From NCBI GenBank assembly GCA_008933995.1, contig WARS01000052.1:4774001-4838000 (forward strand): a stretch of DNA of 64,000 nt. The letters run 5' to 3'. The DNA comes from Datnioides undecimradiatus (taxonomy: Eukaryota; Chordata; Actinopteri; Lobotiformes; Datnioididae). The notes under the pieces were generated by a model, which did no database searches, was not told the origin of the DNA, and saw only the letters and a program-made list of their open reading frames with translations. The first letter of the stretch is position 1. Each line of letters begins with the position of its first letter. This document shows, one piece after another, positions 23,795 to 35,936 of the stretch. The position numbers and the translations under genes are program-made.

Positions 23795-23807
23795 GTGTGT
23801 GTGTGTG
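23795..23807. repeat. (GT)6 microsatellite
   Basis: GT dinucleotide run, about 13 bases, ending in GTGACT. Confidence 0.85.
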
Positions 23808-24028
23808 ACTAGCCGGCAACAACAGGTGACACAAGTCGAGTCAGAAAAGGCACTTGAAAATTAGAGAGAAGACATTCAAGTAGCAAGTAAAGGTGGGACT
23901 GTTGCACAGCGCTACAAGTGAAGGATCAGAGTCGTGGTGAACCGAGATCCCTCATGTAAAGGGAAAAAAAGACAGAAGAACATACTGAAATAGACGCTGT
24001 GTAAAGAAACATGTAGGAGAACATCTGA

Positions 24029-24042
24029 GCGCCCTCTGGGGG
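24029..24042 (-). promoter_or_regulatory. CTCF-type motif, reverse orientation
   Basis: GCGCCCTCTGGGGG on the plus strand is the reverse complement of a CTCF core (consensus GCGCCCTCTGSTGG on this strand), with one mismatch. It points leftwards, towards the forward motif at 7956. Occupancy is not known. Confidence 0.45.
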
Positions 24043-24117
24043 GGTTTCAAGTGTGGCAATCCAAAGAGAAATAATACATCAGAATGAAAATACTATATAT
24101 AAACAGCCCACATCTAG

Positions 24118-24132
24118 ACACACACACACACA
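24118..24132. repeat. (AC)7 microsatellite
   Basis: AC dinucleotide run followed by an AT-rich stretch (ATATAAATATAAAC). Confidence 0.85.
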
Positions 24133-26325
24133 TATAAATATAAACACTGCTTCACATAAAACTTTAAATACTTGTAAGGTGAAAATCACACATGCAAACA
24201 CTGCAGTTTGCAAACATCTGTGCTTATCTGTAATGTTAATGGCTGATGTGTTTTAGTTTTGGTGCAGTGACCTCACATGCAGTAATAATATCTGAGACCG
24301 TGATGTCCGTCATAACTGCACCTCACGCTCTCACAGACAGACCTCTCCAAATGGATAGAGATGCCAGGAATACCAGCTGGGCGTGGTTGTATCGGACAGT
24401 AAAAGACAGTCCTCCATGACTGGCCATTCAAGCATTCATAACATCTTAATGGACTCTCCCATGTGAAGGAGAGGCGCAAAACTTCAGCAGCTGAACTGAA
24501 AACTAAAGGAAAAACGACTAAAAGTCTCAAGGTACAATAATGTGTAGATACAACTTAGCCTCCCAAGGATCTGTGAGGTAAAAAAAAATAAATCCAATTA
24601 AGCTTTTAATTAGTGTCTAAGCTATGGTCACTCAGACATAAAGTGTGCATGTGTAAAGGGAAAATGGCTAAATTGGAAAGAAATCGGCGACCGCAGACGC
24701 CCAAGACGTTCATATTTGAGTTTTATTGTTCAGTGGCTGGTCTCGAAAATGAAATAACTCTGGTGGTAGTTTACAGTTCACAGCTACAGGTAGACAAACA
24801 GGTGTAGGCTCCAACAGAAGAACCAGAAACAGCCGGTTGCTGCTGGTGGGCCAGCGCTGGGTACCAGATTTAAAAACTCAGCGTAGTGAGGGACACAGAG
24901 AGATTTATCTGGGATCCCTTGAAACCAACATTTATTTATTTAGAGGTGCTGCATGATAGCTTTAATACGTCGATGTATTTGAGTTATTTGATAGGAAGCA
25001 TCCGCATTAGCACAGATAAAAGAAAATTAAAAAGAAAACAATAACATCCACCTAATATTACGAGCCTAATATTCGACCTAACAGAGGTTACTGTGAAAGT
25101 AGTCTTTTAAATTGGGAAACTGCTTTCAAAAAACCCCACCACACTCTTATATTCATTGCAAGGTAAAGACTTTTTACTTACAGTGCCTGTGTTTATAAAA
25201 ACTAAGAAAGGCCAATAAAGTATAAAGAAAAGACAAAGAAAAAGCAACTTCTAATATAACCCTAACAGACTGTAAACTTTTATTTTCTTGAATGAATTTA
25301 CACCCACACCCCAACTTTCTTGTCTATCCATCTGTTTTCTTTCCTAGTCGTCGTATATATTTCAACTTTATTTGCTCGCAGCTGACACTTCAGTGGACGT
25401 CCACATCGGCACCGGCTGCTGCTGGAAGATTAACATCAAAGGTTCCATACATCTTTAAGGATCCCTTTTGTTTGTGAGGAGGAAACAAAAAAAAACAAAC
25501 CGCTTATCCCACTGTGTTACCAGCAAGCGTCCATCCGCAGCATGCAGACCATGGAGTGAATTCCTATTGGTAGCGGTGCAGTCTGGTCTCTACGCGGCAC
25601 AGACGCTGTCTAGATGAAAGATGTGTTTTGATGAGTGCTGTATGAGAATTTAATGAAGCAAGAACGAGTGAGCCTGAAGCTATGGATGCCTACTGATGTG
25701 AGATGTTTTAAGGGGATTCCTCCTTCTTTGCCTTTATGAGTCGGATACCTTTTTATGGGATTCTGCACCACAGTCCCTTTGCATGTGTTGCAAGCAGTGT
25801 TACATTCTGATTTGGTTTCCTAAGAACTGCACTGTTGTTCGGGAAGCCTGCGACCCTGACCCGAACTACTTCATAGCCACAATTTGACCTGAAATACCCA
25901 TGGCACAGATACAGTAATCTAAAAATATCTTTGTCAGATAACACCATCACACCTTAGTGAAATCCCCTGATTCATCTTTAGTTGAAAAGTGAGCAGGATT
26001 CAAAGGCACGCCTCAGGCAACACACATCTGAAGTAAAGCAAAATTAGCTTCTCCAGCTACCCTTTGATATTGGGACACCCCACTATAAGTCTTGGGTTTC
26101 TTACTGTATTTATTAGTTGCTTCATCAGATCCTTGATGGCCTCGGTTCAAAATGGAAAGAGTGAGAATCCTCCTCAGGGGTGAAAATGTGTGTTGAATGG
26201 AGTAATGTCTTTTTCTAATGCGCTTTCCATTCGCTTCCTCACATTCCTCTCAACATAACCTCTTAATGTTTCTGTCTGTATACAGGCATCCTCTCTAGTG
26301 TTCCAGTAACAGGTCTCTGAGAGGT
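24133..26325. other. Non-coding stretch, no gene supported
   Basis: The minus-strand open frame 24530-24273 is preceded by a pyrimidine-rich acceptor-like tract (CTTTAGTTTTCAG near 24500) and would encode a peptide with LRCYECL, but it shows no donor and no known domain. It was left uncalled. Short A-rich runs lie near 24584 and 25488. Confidence 0.45.
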
Positions 26326-26329
26326 CAAT

Positions 26330-26660
26330 TAACAGTAATGAGGCAATAATGTGGTTTACTCCAAACCTAATTAGATTTCGTTTAGCCAATGGGCTCTCAG
26401 ATGTCCCATGTAAGAGGCTAAACTATGCATATCATTTACTGTGTGTTTCGTTTCATTTCACTTCGCTTGGACTCAAAGTGGTTCCTGCAGAGGCAGCAGC
26501 AACACCCACCCATCAAAGATACAATTGTTCGCCTTTTCAGTTTCCATCATCTAATTCCAGTTACTGCGAATGTTCACAAATCCCTTTAGCCCGTGCTTTC
26601 TTGTGTCTCTAACATCCAATTACATGCCGCCTCCTGATTTTTCCATTGCAATCAGACATT
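26330..26660. promoter_or_regulatory. Candidate conserved non-coding element (unverified)
   Basis: Repeat-free sequence with CTAATTAG near 26367, AGCCAATGGGC (CCAAT-type) near 26384 and TCCAATTACATG near 26615. Texture suggests regulatory DNA; no alignment was made. Confidence 0.25.
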
Positions 26661-28200
26661 AACAGTCAGATATCAAATATGAAAGAAATTCAAATGTAGA
26701 CGGTGGCGTCTTTTTCAATTTCATACAAAACCATATTTTGATACAGCATTTTTACCTTATTTCAGCAGCATTTTAATGGTTTTATCACTCAAGATTCGGT
26801 CCAAACCAGGACAAGAGACAAAGTCAGTAGCCCCGTTCTGCTGGTTTGATTCAAATAAATGGAGAGGTGGGCTGAAAAGTGGCGCTTTAATGCAAATTCG
26901 ATCAGATGAAATATTACACACTCAAATCTTAAGTGGCCTTTGAGGTCAATTGACTAGCTGCTGAGTCGAAACGTGGCAGGGGTGGTGTCCATATTTCACA
27001 CACCATTCCACCACATGGAGCTTATAAGTTATCACACGTAGGGAGAATAGCTTAGCTCCGGCCCTGTGGGCCTCAGCGGCGGCGTAACGCAAGCTGCATC
27101 CGTCACATAACGGCAGAAAGGAGGTTTTGGCAATTTGCACCGCAAAGTCTTTTTTTAAGTTACAGGGGACTTGCAGTTTCAAAGTGCTAATAAATAATAA
27201 AATGATGATGAATATAGATATTTAACCAATTCAATTTGAGCTTAATATCTCACTTAGAGCTAATATCACATGTAGGGAATGACATGGTTGGAGTTCACAG
27301 AGTGCAGAGTGAAAGATTTCGCCTTAAGTCGACTCCGCAGCTGAACTATCTCCTTTATTGTTGATTAGTTGCCTCTTAACTGCCTCGCAGTGATTCCCTC
27401 CCAAAAGATGAAAGGACAATTTCCATGTTAAGTGGTTTGCTTGCCTCAATTGTGTCTGCAGAGGCTGAATATCTATATGTGCACATGTGTGAGCGAGGGA
27501 CTTTTTCGACGACTCAGATTCGATAAGGTTTTGCGACAGCTTCCATCTACTGGATTTCACCCGCTTTTAACATAATTCTTCCAGCTGTACTGTATTTAAT
27601 ACAGGTCCAACAATTACATTATTCTAACTATTCTAACTTTAATCCATGCGCATTGTTTATCAAAATTCATATATGTATGTTTTGGTTTGTTTAGAATACC
27701 CTCGGAAAGCAAACAGATTGCCTCGTGCATCTGTGTATAATTTGATTCTTGTCATATCAAAACTTTGCAGATGAATGCCGCATCCTTTCCATGCAGCTCT
27801 GCATGGTGACAGAAAAATGAAGAATATCAATTCATTTTTCTTTTTTTTTTTCCCCTAATAAGGTTTTTCCATCTGCTCCGGCAAAGTCATAAAAGTATTA
27901 ACATTCCTGGATGTGACAAGTAAAAAAAAAAAAAAAAGGCTCTCGTTCTTGGCTGAGGTGCAAAGGAGAGGAAAGGAGAGGAACTAAAAATGAGACGTCT
28001 GCAGCATTAAAAAGATCCACTGTGAAATGCATGGTCTGTGTTTTGTCTTTTTTTTTCTTCCCAAGAAGCATACTGAGAGCTATTTTCTCTTTTACTTATT
28101 ACAGAAACATTGTTCCAGCAGCTACCACTTTTTCAAAAGTGGACCGGGAGAACACGTTTGGCCTTAATCTTAAACTTGGACTTCATGCCGTTTCATCAGG
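26661..28200. other. Non-coding stretch with two GC-richer patches
   Basis: Patches at 27000-27180 (GGCCTCAGCGGCGGCGTAACGC near 27069) and 27300-27560 retain CpGs and may be regulatory. The minus-strand open frames across them (27182 to 26946 and 27560 to 27324) have no splice sites or recognisable domain. A run of 16 A lies at 27922-27937 and a T run at 27839-27851. Confidence 0.4.
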
Positions 28201-28204
28201 ATAA

Positions 28205-28545
28205 ACTGATGCAAGTTAGTATCCCCCTCTCCGGCATTTCCCAGGGGACACTACGTTTTATTTATCTCCCACTTTCGATCTGGTGAGGATTGCTGTAATC
28301 CCAACCGTGTCACCCATTGTCTATATAACTATTCCCGGGGCTATAACGAACAGTGCCAGCCCCCAAATCCCATAGCAGATGTCAGGGGAAGCAAATTATT
28401 CACTCATACTGACAGGTTTATCTTTCTCCATTGCGGCCTGTCAAAAAAGCCAATACTTCGGTGTTGCAGCATGAGTTGTTGTCTTGCTTCTCTCCAAGTT
28501 AGATTTGTAATGTTAATGAATAGGAGACAGCTACAGCAGAAAGTT
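28205..28545. promoter_or_regulatory. Candidate regulatory element with EBF-type sites (unverified)
   Basis: TCCCAGGGGA at 28239-28248 matches the EBF/COE consensus TCCCNNGGGA exactly. A near match (TTCCCGGGGCT) follows at about 28332-28342. The block is repeat-free and GC-richer than its surroundings, with TAATGTTAATGAATAG near its end. EBF binding is an inference from the motif only. Confidence 0.3.
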
Positions 28546-29109
28546 GAAAAACTCCACTCTTCATTTTCACAATATTTCTATATGGCGTCTTTATCTTCTC
28601 ACTATTATATATCTTTATTTAAATTCTTATTCAGGTAGGCATCAAAATACAGGAAGGTTCTAGGCAAACATGGTTTAACTCTTGACCTTTGAACTTTGGC
28701 CCAGAGCACACCCTCGCTGACAAAGCCATTACTCTCCAGGAGCTACTGACACAAAGAGCATAATTCATACAGCGTGAGCCTGCAGCCGACTAATCAGTGT
28801 TCTGCCTCATTCACATCCGGCGTTTGCCAGAGAAACATTTCCCAGAGGAGAACGGCAACACTCTTGACTGTCAGTCACAGCCTTACTGCACGATCACATG
28901 AACACAGTTATAAAGCAGAAACATATAAATCTGAAAGGCCGATATATCAAATTCATTTGTTTGTCTATGTAAAAACCCCCCCTTGGGAATACTTTAGTTA
29001 CGACAACATAAACACGTTTGGGTAGTACGACTTTATATTTCATACACGGACATACAGGAAGTTGGTAATATATTCCATAGCTTCCCTGGTGCTCCTCATT
29101 TGCATTTTG
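28546..29109. other. Non-coding stretch, no gene supported
   Basis: Opposite-strand open frames overlap at 28894-29025; neither has a recognisable motif. No repeat family is recognised. Confidence 0.5.
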
Positions 29110-29500
29110 CATCTAATTAGAAAGAAGTCATCACTCAATATAGGCTGCTCTACTGATTCAGAGTCATAACAAGCAACGTGTTGAGCATAAAACATGATTA
29201 TTGTGGCTCGTCATGAATGTGCTACTCCGGTTTATCTTGTGCACCCAATTAACTTCACCACTTCAGGCATGAACATTCTGCAAATAGCACTTTTTTTATT
29301 TTTTTATTTTAGGACTGACGCGAATGTACACAGATTACGTCTCTTCGTGGTGATGGCATCGACATGTTTGCGGGCGGGTGGGGGAATTAAAATAATACAA
29401 TTGCATTCGAATAAACAGAGACGTGGCAAATATAGACATTCAGCAGCATTAATATGCATCCTCGGTTATGTGATGCTGTGAAGTTTAAGCAAAGTTGACA
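29110..29500. promoter_or_regulatory. Candidate conserved non-coding element (unverified)
   Basis: The stretch is CpG-retaining (GACTGACGCGAATG near 29313, TTTGCGGGCGGG near 29368), with CCAATTAAC near 29247 and an octamer-like TTAATATGCATCC near 29449. A strong acceptor-like tract (TTTTTTATTTTTTTATTTTAG) ends at 29312, so an exon starting there cannot be excluded, although no donor or convincing frame follows. Confidence 0.3.
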
Positions 29501-30635
29501 AATTCACAGATGAATTTATGATCACTCCATTTTCAAAGGACCAAAATAAAAGCTTAAGAGCCAGACCTGGAGTCCCTGCCTGCCATTATATTATTATAAG
29601 AACAAAGCTCTACTTATTTTTCATGAACAAATCACTCCAAACACACACGTTGTTCAGAGGACAATATAATAGTTCAGTCATGATTCAAGCATCAGTTCTT
29701 CCCTTGAATCCCTGTGGGTGATAAAGCTGCATTTCTGTCATTGGATTTTTGTGCTTCTCACGGCAAAATGATGAAGAAATAAGAGAAGTCAGTCTACACC
29801 TCATTTAGTTGCTAATCATTGTTGTCATAAGAACACCTGCCAATTATCTAAAGACATGACGTTTGCATTGTTTTGAATTAACCAGTGGAAACTCACACGT
29901 GCAAAAGTGAAGGAGGATTTGGAAATAATTATTTCTGCCACACTAAGTTAGATTTAATTTTTCAGACATCCCAATAAATCTGTTTGTTTCCTTGTGAATT
30001 ACTTTAGAAGTTTATCTCATGGAAATGATTCTCATGAAATGAAGATTCATTTGAACTGATCATAATTGGAAAACAAATGCAACCTGTGAACAGGAGGTGC
30101 AAGTTGACACCCCTTTTTTAAAAGGGGTCATGTTACGGTAGCACCCATTGGGGGTTCATTTCAGTGAACGTTCAGCTGTTAAACAAGTGAAGACACAAGT
30201 TCTCTTTTTGCCTTTGTTCATCAGAACTAAAGTCAACTTCAGTGGGCTGTTTTTATTCAGACATGCTCATTGTCATATGATTGCATTGTGCACTAGAATC
30301 ACAAATGGCACCATAACCAGGACAGATGTGGAACTAAAACCAAATTTACCCTTAAGCTCCAGAGCTACATAAAACTAGAAGAAGTTTAGATTCATCAGAT
30401 AACAGTTATGGAGTTAGAACAGCCTCAGTAAATGGATAGTTCAAACTACATTTCCCCATCATTGTATAGCCAGAGGTACACAGAAATGTCCTGTTTAAGA
30501 GGAATTACTGTTATTGTGCTGAATTTTTACTTAAGTACAGGATGTGATGTATCATGTAAATAAAAAAATAGAAACCCAGCTTTTACAATGACCTTTCCTC
30601 TGCGGTGTAATAAAGGCAGCCTTTCACATTTCTCT
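29501..30635. other. Non-coding stretch, no gene supported
   Basis: No gene is seen. A near-perfect small palindrome (arms ACCCCTTTT and AAAAGGGGT, two-base loop) lies at 30109-30128; it is too short and simple to assign a role. Bases 30520-30545 (TTTTTACTTAAGTACAGG) hint at a fragment of the CAGTGGTGGAAG-type element but are too short to call. Confidence 0.5.
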
Positions 30636-30639
30636 TAAT

Positions 30640-30910
30640 TCTGTACTTCAGTCGCCCAAAGAGGCGCCTGAGTCTGGCGGAACATAACGCCGCCTGAGCA
30701 CAGAAAAACAAAGATAAAGTGGCCATCAGAAACTCTGGCGTGTAATTGGCAGGTGATGTACTGTGCTCCGGAGACGAAGCATGAATCTTTCCTTCACCAA
30801 CCTGTCAGCAACTTCTCTGCCTTGATAGTTATTTACTCTAATGCACTGTTGACATTATAACATGTGTTTCATGAACCCCGTTGAGCGCCCTGAATATAAA
30901 GTGTTGAAAT
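30640..30910. promoter_or_regulatory. Candidate conserved non-coding element (unverified)
   Basis: CpG-retaining, repeat-free sequence (AGGCGCCTGAG near 30662, TAACGCCGCC near 30686, GGAGACGAAGC near 30770) in an AT-rich setting. GTGTAATTGGC lies near 30740. Confidence 0.28.
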
Positions 30911-31975
30911 TTATGTCAGCATTCACTTCATGATCTAAAAATGATTAATAATCATTGTTCAGCAGTACGTTGACGCTGCCTCTGCTAGATTGGCAAGTCA
31001 TGTGCATTGGTTGGAGAGCAACCTGCAAATGCTTTTAGGCCAGTATTAGTTCAAATAAATGGGAACATTTAGTGGTGCACTTGCTTTATGTTACTTTTGG
31101 CATTCTTGCACAGGGTATCTACATCCAATTTAATTATGCAAAATATTGAAAATAACCATTTTCACACCCAGTGTTTATGGAGACAAAGTCTATAATATAT
31201 GTGATTTAATTTAATATATGTGATCTGTGTTATTTGCTGTAGAGTAGAATTTAATATGATAGTCAGAATTGCTTCGAGTGGAGCATACCCAGCAGTGAAT
31301 TACCATCAGTGATGAGAGTCACCAACCAATAGTTTGACCGAGAAAAAAAGCCCTGGTTTTGTCGAATATGTTTTCTTTCCTGTTGTATTGACTTGCAAAC
31401 TTTTTTTCCAGTTCAAGTGTTGATGCACTTTGAGAAAGTGCTGTAAAAATCACCCTTCCTTATCACTGTTGCACTCAACACCCACTTACAACTACAACCC
31501 ATATCTGAAATCACCCCAGTTCGCTCAGGCAGCCAAATTGGATTCTGGGAAATGTAGGAGACCAGTTTGAGTAAAATTGGGTACACAAGAAAAACCTGAA
31601 AAACTAACTTAGAAATCTTAATGGGTTTAAAATAAATGGATGTCACAGTGTATTTAGATATATTTATGTATGGGTAAGAGTCCAAGGATGAGTTATTTTT
31701 TCCATTAAGTTTGCATTTGCATGTTAAACTAACCTGTTTGCTGCAGGCACAGAGGACACTAAAAATTACGTTTGAATATCGTTGGAAGCAGCACAGAAAA
31801 TTGCATTCAGAGCACCACATAAATCAGATCTTATTTAACAGTCATTTAGTCGTAGCGCAGTTGCTTTTTACTGTATATATTTGTTTATAAATGTTCAACC
31901 CCACACTTGGACTAAGAAGGCCTCTCACAATTATGATGTATTTTTCCCAGCACATAAAACCTTGTTGGGAAATTC
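30911..31975. other. Non-coding stretch holding a 135-codon chance open frame
   Basis: The longest ATG-started open frame in the window (minus strand, 31820 to 31413) lies here. It is rich in Ile, Ser, Phe and Cys, as expected from random AT-rich sequence, and I see no domain, signal peptide or splice context. ATTCTGGGAAATGTAG near 31550 resembles a motif frequent in teleost repeats, so part of this may be an old unrecognised element. Confidence 0.45.
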
Positions 31976-31979
31976 TTCA

Positions 31980-32500
31980 TTACTTCCAATTAAGTTAGCT
32001 TGTACATCGGTGTATTTGCTCAGGCTATATGCAACCCCATAAGAGTGTGTTAAATCAGACAATCTGCTTGGTTATTCATTTTCATACGAATGACCTCCCT
32101 CTCCATGAAGAGAGGAGTCTAAATTGGACAGCGCCTCATTTTGTCCTCAAACTTCCATTCGGCTGCGTAGGAAAGAGACGGGAATTAATTTGCAGTGAGT
32201 GAATGGGTTTTGACAGGGGGGCTATTTCACCAGTCAGTGTCAGTGTTATCCTGGCTGTGCAATAATGCAATAAGGAAAACAATCACACGGTGTGCTGCAA
32301 AACATCTGACCTCAGATTCTGTTTTGATATGGAATATAATTGCATTGTGCAGAGGACTTACACTGGCCTCTGTGTTCTGCTGATTTCTTAAAATAAGTTA
32401 GAGTGAAGCGCAGTGCCAGAAGCATGGTTATTTTCATACTGCCTTTGTTCTGCGAGATCAGTCAGAATGTCTCCAACATGGAGAGCAGGTCTCTTTGAAA
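31980..32500. promoter_or_regulatory. Candidate conserved non-coding block (unverified)
   Basis: Repeat-free, with GGAATTAATTTGC near 32180, several CpGs (CCATTCGGCTGCG near 32155) and GCAATAATGCAATAAGG near 32260. No exon structure was found despite short open frames. Confidence 0.3.
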
Positions 32501-34750
32501 CACACGGATAAACCTTCATCTTCAGATTGTTTCCCACTTCTCTCTCCGCTTCCGCTTCACTCTTCCACAGTAACCCAAGAATTTTTATAAAAGCTGAGAA
32601 AAAGAGCGTGTGTCATCCTGATCCTGCAGCGACTTTTCATGTTGTTTTGGCTCTTTTCACGAACAGTTGTTATTCCATGTGTTGAAAAAAGCAAAAAAAA
32701 AAAACATAACCTACTAATTGCTGTGATGATGCTCCATCAGCACATCCATTGATCCATTGATCACACAAGCTGAAAAACAGAATCATCTGCTGTATGGTTT
32801 GATGGCTTTTCATCAAATCCAAACACAATATCAAATCCACTTATCACATCTTTGTCATTTTGAATCTTTTATTTATCTCATTATAGCATTTTTTTATTTG
32901 TAAGTAACTAAATTTATAAAAAACTATATTCCAGAGATTCACTTTAGATCTGTGATTATGTGTTTTGGGGCAAGAAGTTAGAAATACTAAAAAGTTTAGT
33001 GGCAGTTTCTTCATTAATCTAAGATTAATTACTTTAATCTGTTTAGTTTTTACAAGCTGACCTTGTTTGTTGCAAATCACTAGAACTAAGTATTTATGGT
33101 CCTGGTTTAAAAGAAACAGAAAGAGTTGCCTGACATATCCATAGAAACCCCCCCCCCCAAAAAAACAACCATGTGATTAAAACCAAGAAAAACACTGACT
33201 AAAGCAGTGTTATGTTAAAAAAAAATTTTCTCAGACACTTTCAGCAAACACCGGAGGGGCTGCAAGCTGAGCTTCAGCTAACACTTGGCTTGCTTCTTAC
33301 ATCTGATGACTAAAATCCCTCATCTGGTTGAAATATATATTTTAAAACCTTTAGAAAGTGTATCACAAAAATGTGGCTTAGAGGTGAATAAAAAAGTCAA
33401 TTTAAGACAATGCTGGCAGACAGGCCCAACGGTGATGCATGCACATGTCATTGCCAGGAGTCAGCGAAACTAAAAGCAATTTCAGACAGTTATCTCAAAT
33501 AAAATTACGGATTTCTGCTTTGAAGACGGTTAGAAACATTTGGGATAAAAGAAAGACACTACTAAACCAAATATGAAACATAAAACTAGTCATTTTTAGA
33601 CATTTAAATGCAGAAATGTTCCAATCCTATTTGAAGTATGGTATGATGATCAGCAAAGAAAATGAAAATGCGCATTAACTAACTTATTATAAGCATTTTA
33701 CCATGAGTTAATAATAAACTGACACCCTTCATCTCAAAGAGGGAAACAGTTTATTTTCTGCTGTGTCTAGTTGTCATTAGACAAGCACTTCCCAAGGATC
33801 AGAGACACTGCAGAAACAGTAGGTCTAAAAGTGGATTATATTTAGTAGAGCAAGTCTCTCTCTGTCCCTCGCATTTCCTCTCTTAATCCAATCATGTCCC
33901 AATTACAAAAACCCAAGATGAAGTCAGTGAAAGACAGAAGAACACCCTAAATGTAAACTTTGCTTTCTGGCACCATTTTTGATAGATGAGCTTATGACTT
34001 TTATTTCTGCGTATTTATACAGATCCCAGTAGACGACGAGGAGGCAAGCCAAGACAGTTTAATGGGGGCTGAGTGAAGTACATGGTAAGTGTCATACAGT
34101 ATATCTTCTCTGTATATATCATGTGTTATCATGTGTTTCTGGTTTGAAGACTGCATCTCCCAGCAGTGACGGAGCAAGTCACATATGGTAAAGGTAAAAA
34201 ACACCCCCACATGGACCAGCTAATGATGAAAAACTGCAAAATAAACTGAATCCTATACAGTAACAATGTTTGAGTTGCCAGATGGCTGTGAACGCCCCTG
34301 AGGGAGAACAAAGCCTCTTCATCTGGGATGCAGAGATCGTTTATTGGTTTACAATATTGTTGTCTTAACTGCAGCTCTAAACCGTTAACTCCTAATCAAT
34401 TTATTTTCTTTAGAGGAAAAGTTTTATTGCTTTTCAGAGGCGAAGATCCTTAGAATCGTTCCCTTTATGGGACCTGACGGACACCATTTGAGTTGTTCTT
34501 AATGTCTTGGTCACAGGAAATGTTGCTTGACATAATAAGTGAAAATTGATTTAGATTTGTTTTTAGTGGCTATTTCTGCTCCAGGCAAAAATAATTTCTC
34601 AGTGTGGGCGCTTATCTTTGTACCTTTTGCACAACTGACTATCAGATAACTTGGTGAGATGGCCTCTTCCAATATCTAATAAGAGTCAACCTGACAGACT
34701 TTTAATTTGTCTAGTTCACTGAAAGGCTTAAAATAGATCCATGCGGATGG
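32501..34750. other. Non-coding stretch, no gene supported
   Basis: Strongly AT-rich. Runs include 12 A (about 32693-32704) and 11 C followed by A (33148-33158). The minus-strand open frame 33080-32844 is lysine- and leucine-rich as expected by chance. No recognised repeat. Confidence 0.5.
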
Positions 34751-34754
34751 TTGG

Positions 34755-34860
34755 GAGTTTAACACCTGGGACCGGGGTTTATGTGTAACTGGATTTCAGC
34801 TACTAAAACACTTTGTTAAGGTCAGGGAAAGACTGTGGTTTTGGTTAAATATTAAAACAG
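34755..34860 (+). repeat. Probable teleost repeat fragment (low confidence)
   Basis: AACACCTGGGACCGGGGTTT near 34761, then ACTAAAACACTTTGTTAAGG near 34802 and GGGAAAGACTGTGGTTTTGG, recalls a teleost repeat with the phrases 'cctgggacacgaacc' and 'acacttttgttaagg'. Recognition is from memory and the copy is short. A weaker relative lies at 16100-16230. Confidence 0.35.
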
Positions 34861-35250
34861 TCACTGAGTCTTGTCTAGTGCTTTAATTCAGCAGTGACCT
34901 TTTAAATATTTAACTAAAACCGTAACCATTTACTAAACTTTTAGTGTTTTTAGTTGTCTCAAAGTATTTGTAGCCTGTCTGTAGTGACAGAGATATTGTA
35001 GGTGAAACAAATGGGGAGTTACTGTTTTAGGTTACATTATTCATTATGTTTCTTATATAACATACTTGCTGATGCAAATTAGTCATATGTGAATGTAATT
35101 TATAGAAGACAGGGCTGTAGGGGGGATTGGATGAACATGCTTCAAAAGTAATTTCACATATTCACTGCATTTCATTGAAACCAATTTGATTATTCATGAG
35201 AAAGGTACAGGATAAGAAACTCGAATTCTCAAAGTCTCAATTTGTTAAGT
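34861..35250. other. Non-coding stretch, nothing recognised
   Basis: AT-rich, without gene, repeat consensus or clustered motifs. Confidence 0.55.
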
Positions 35251-35460
35251 AGGGCTGCTACAAATGACTATTTCCTTTTTTTTTCTGCTGATTCGTTTCT
35301 TGGTGAATCATTTAATCACTGTAAAGTCAAGAAATTTTAAAGACGGACTGTCACAATATCTCGCAGCCCATGGTGACGTCTTCATAATGCTTGCAAAAGA
35401 CAAAAGAAAAGCGATTCCTCGCAACTAAAAAGATGTAATCTCTCTGAATTTTTTATATTT
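35251..35460 (+). repeat. Teleost interspersed repeat, AGGGCTGCAACTAA family, copy 2
   Basis: The head AGGGCTGCTACAAATGACTA at 35251-35270 is followed by TTCTGCTGATTCGTTTCTTGG, TGTCACAATATCTCGCAGCC and CATGGTGACGTCTTC at about 35369-35383. These are family landmarks in the expected order. A later piece (GACAAAAGAAAAGCGATTCC) suggests an internal deletion. This copy has the head that copy 1 lacks, so the two together cover most of the family consensus. Confidence 0.7.
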
Positions 35461-35899
35461 TATTTCCATGTTGAATTGTTAACCTGTGTGGAATGATTAA
35501 TACACTCTGTGCAATTCTATGCTAATTGTTCACATATGTTAAAATACAGTTGCAGAGTAAGTGATAATCCATATTATAGTACCTAAATCTGTCAACATGT
35601 ATTTTGTAACTATTTAGGTTGTCTGTTTACCTTCAAAACAATGCCACCCAGGCACATTCATACATAGCTATTGTAGTTGACAAATAGAGCTACGCCGCTA
35701 ATTATTCAACGTGGGAGCCCAGCTCTTGAGGTTAATACATTTTGCCAGAACTTGTGAAGCACTGCGTCCTTGTCGTACATCTGAGCCATTATTCCTCACA
35801 AATTAAGTTGTGAAAGACAGGAAGACTTTGGTTTATGTGCCTGAGGCCTCTTGTTGACCTGAATCATGAAATCATTCTGCTGCGGCAACAATGGTACGC
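35461..35899. other. Non-coding stretch, possibly regulatory in its second half
   Basis: No gene is seen. Bases 35690-35880 are repeat-free and keep CpGs (ACGCCGCTAATTATTCAACG near 35692), which could mark a small regulatory element, unverified. Confidence 0.35.
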
Positions 35900-35936
35900 T
35901 GTGTGTGCGTGAGTGTTTGTGTGCGTGTGTGTGCGA
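35900..35936. repeat. Interrupted GT-rich microsatellite
   Basis: Imperfect GT/GC repeat (GTGTGTGCGTGAGTGTTTGT followed by GTGCGTGTGTGTGCG). Confidence 0.8.

Noticed and set aside
30109-30128. Short palindrome ACCCCTTTT/AAAAGGGGT
   Set aside because: Nine-base arms of simple sequence with a two-base loop; no role can be supported.
31413-31820. 135-codon ATG-started open frame on the minus strand
   Set aside because: Longest in the window, but its composition is typical of random AT-rich sequence, with no domain, signal peptide or splice context.
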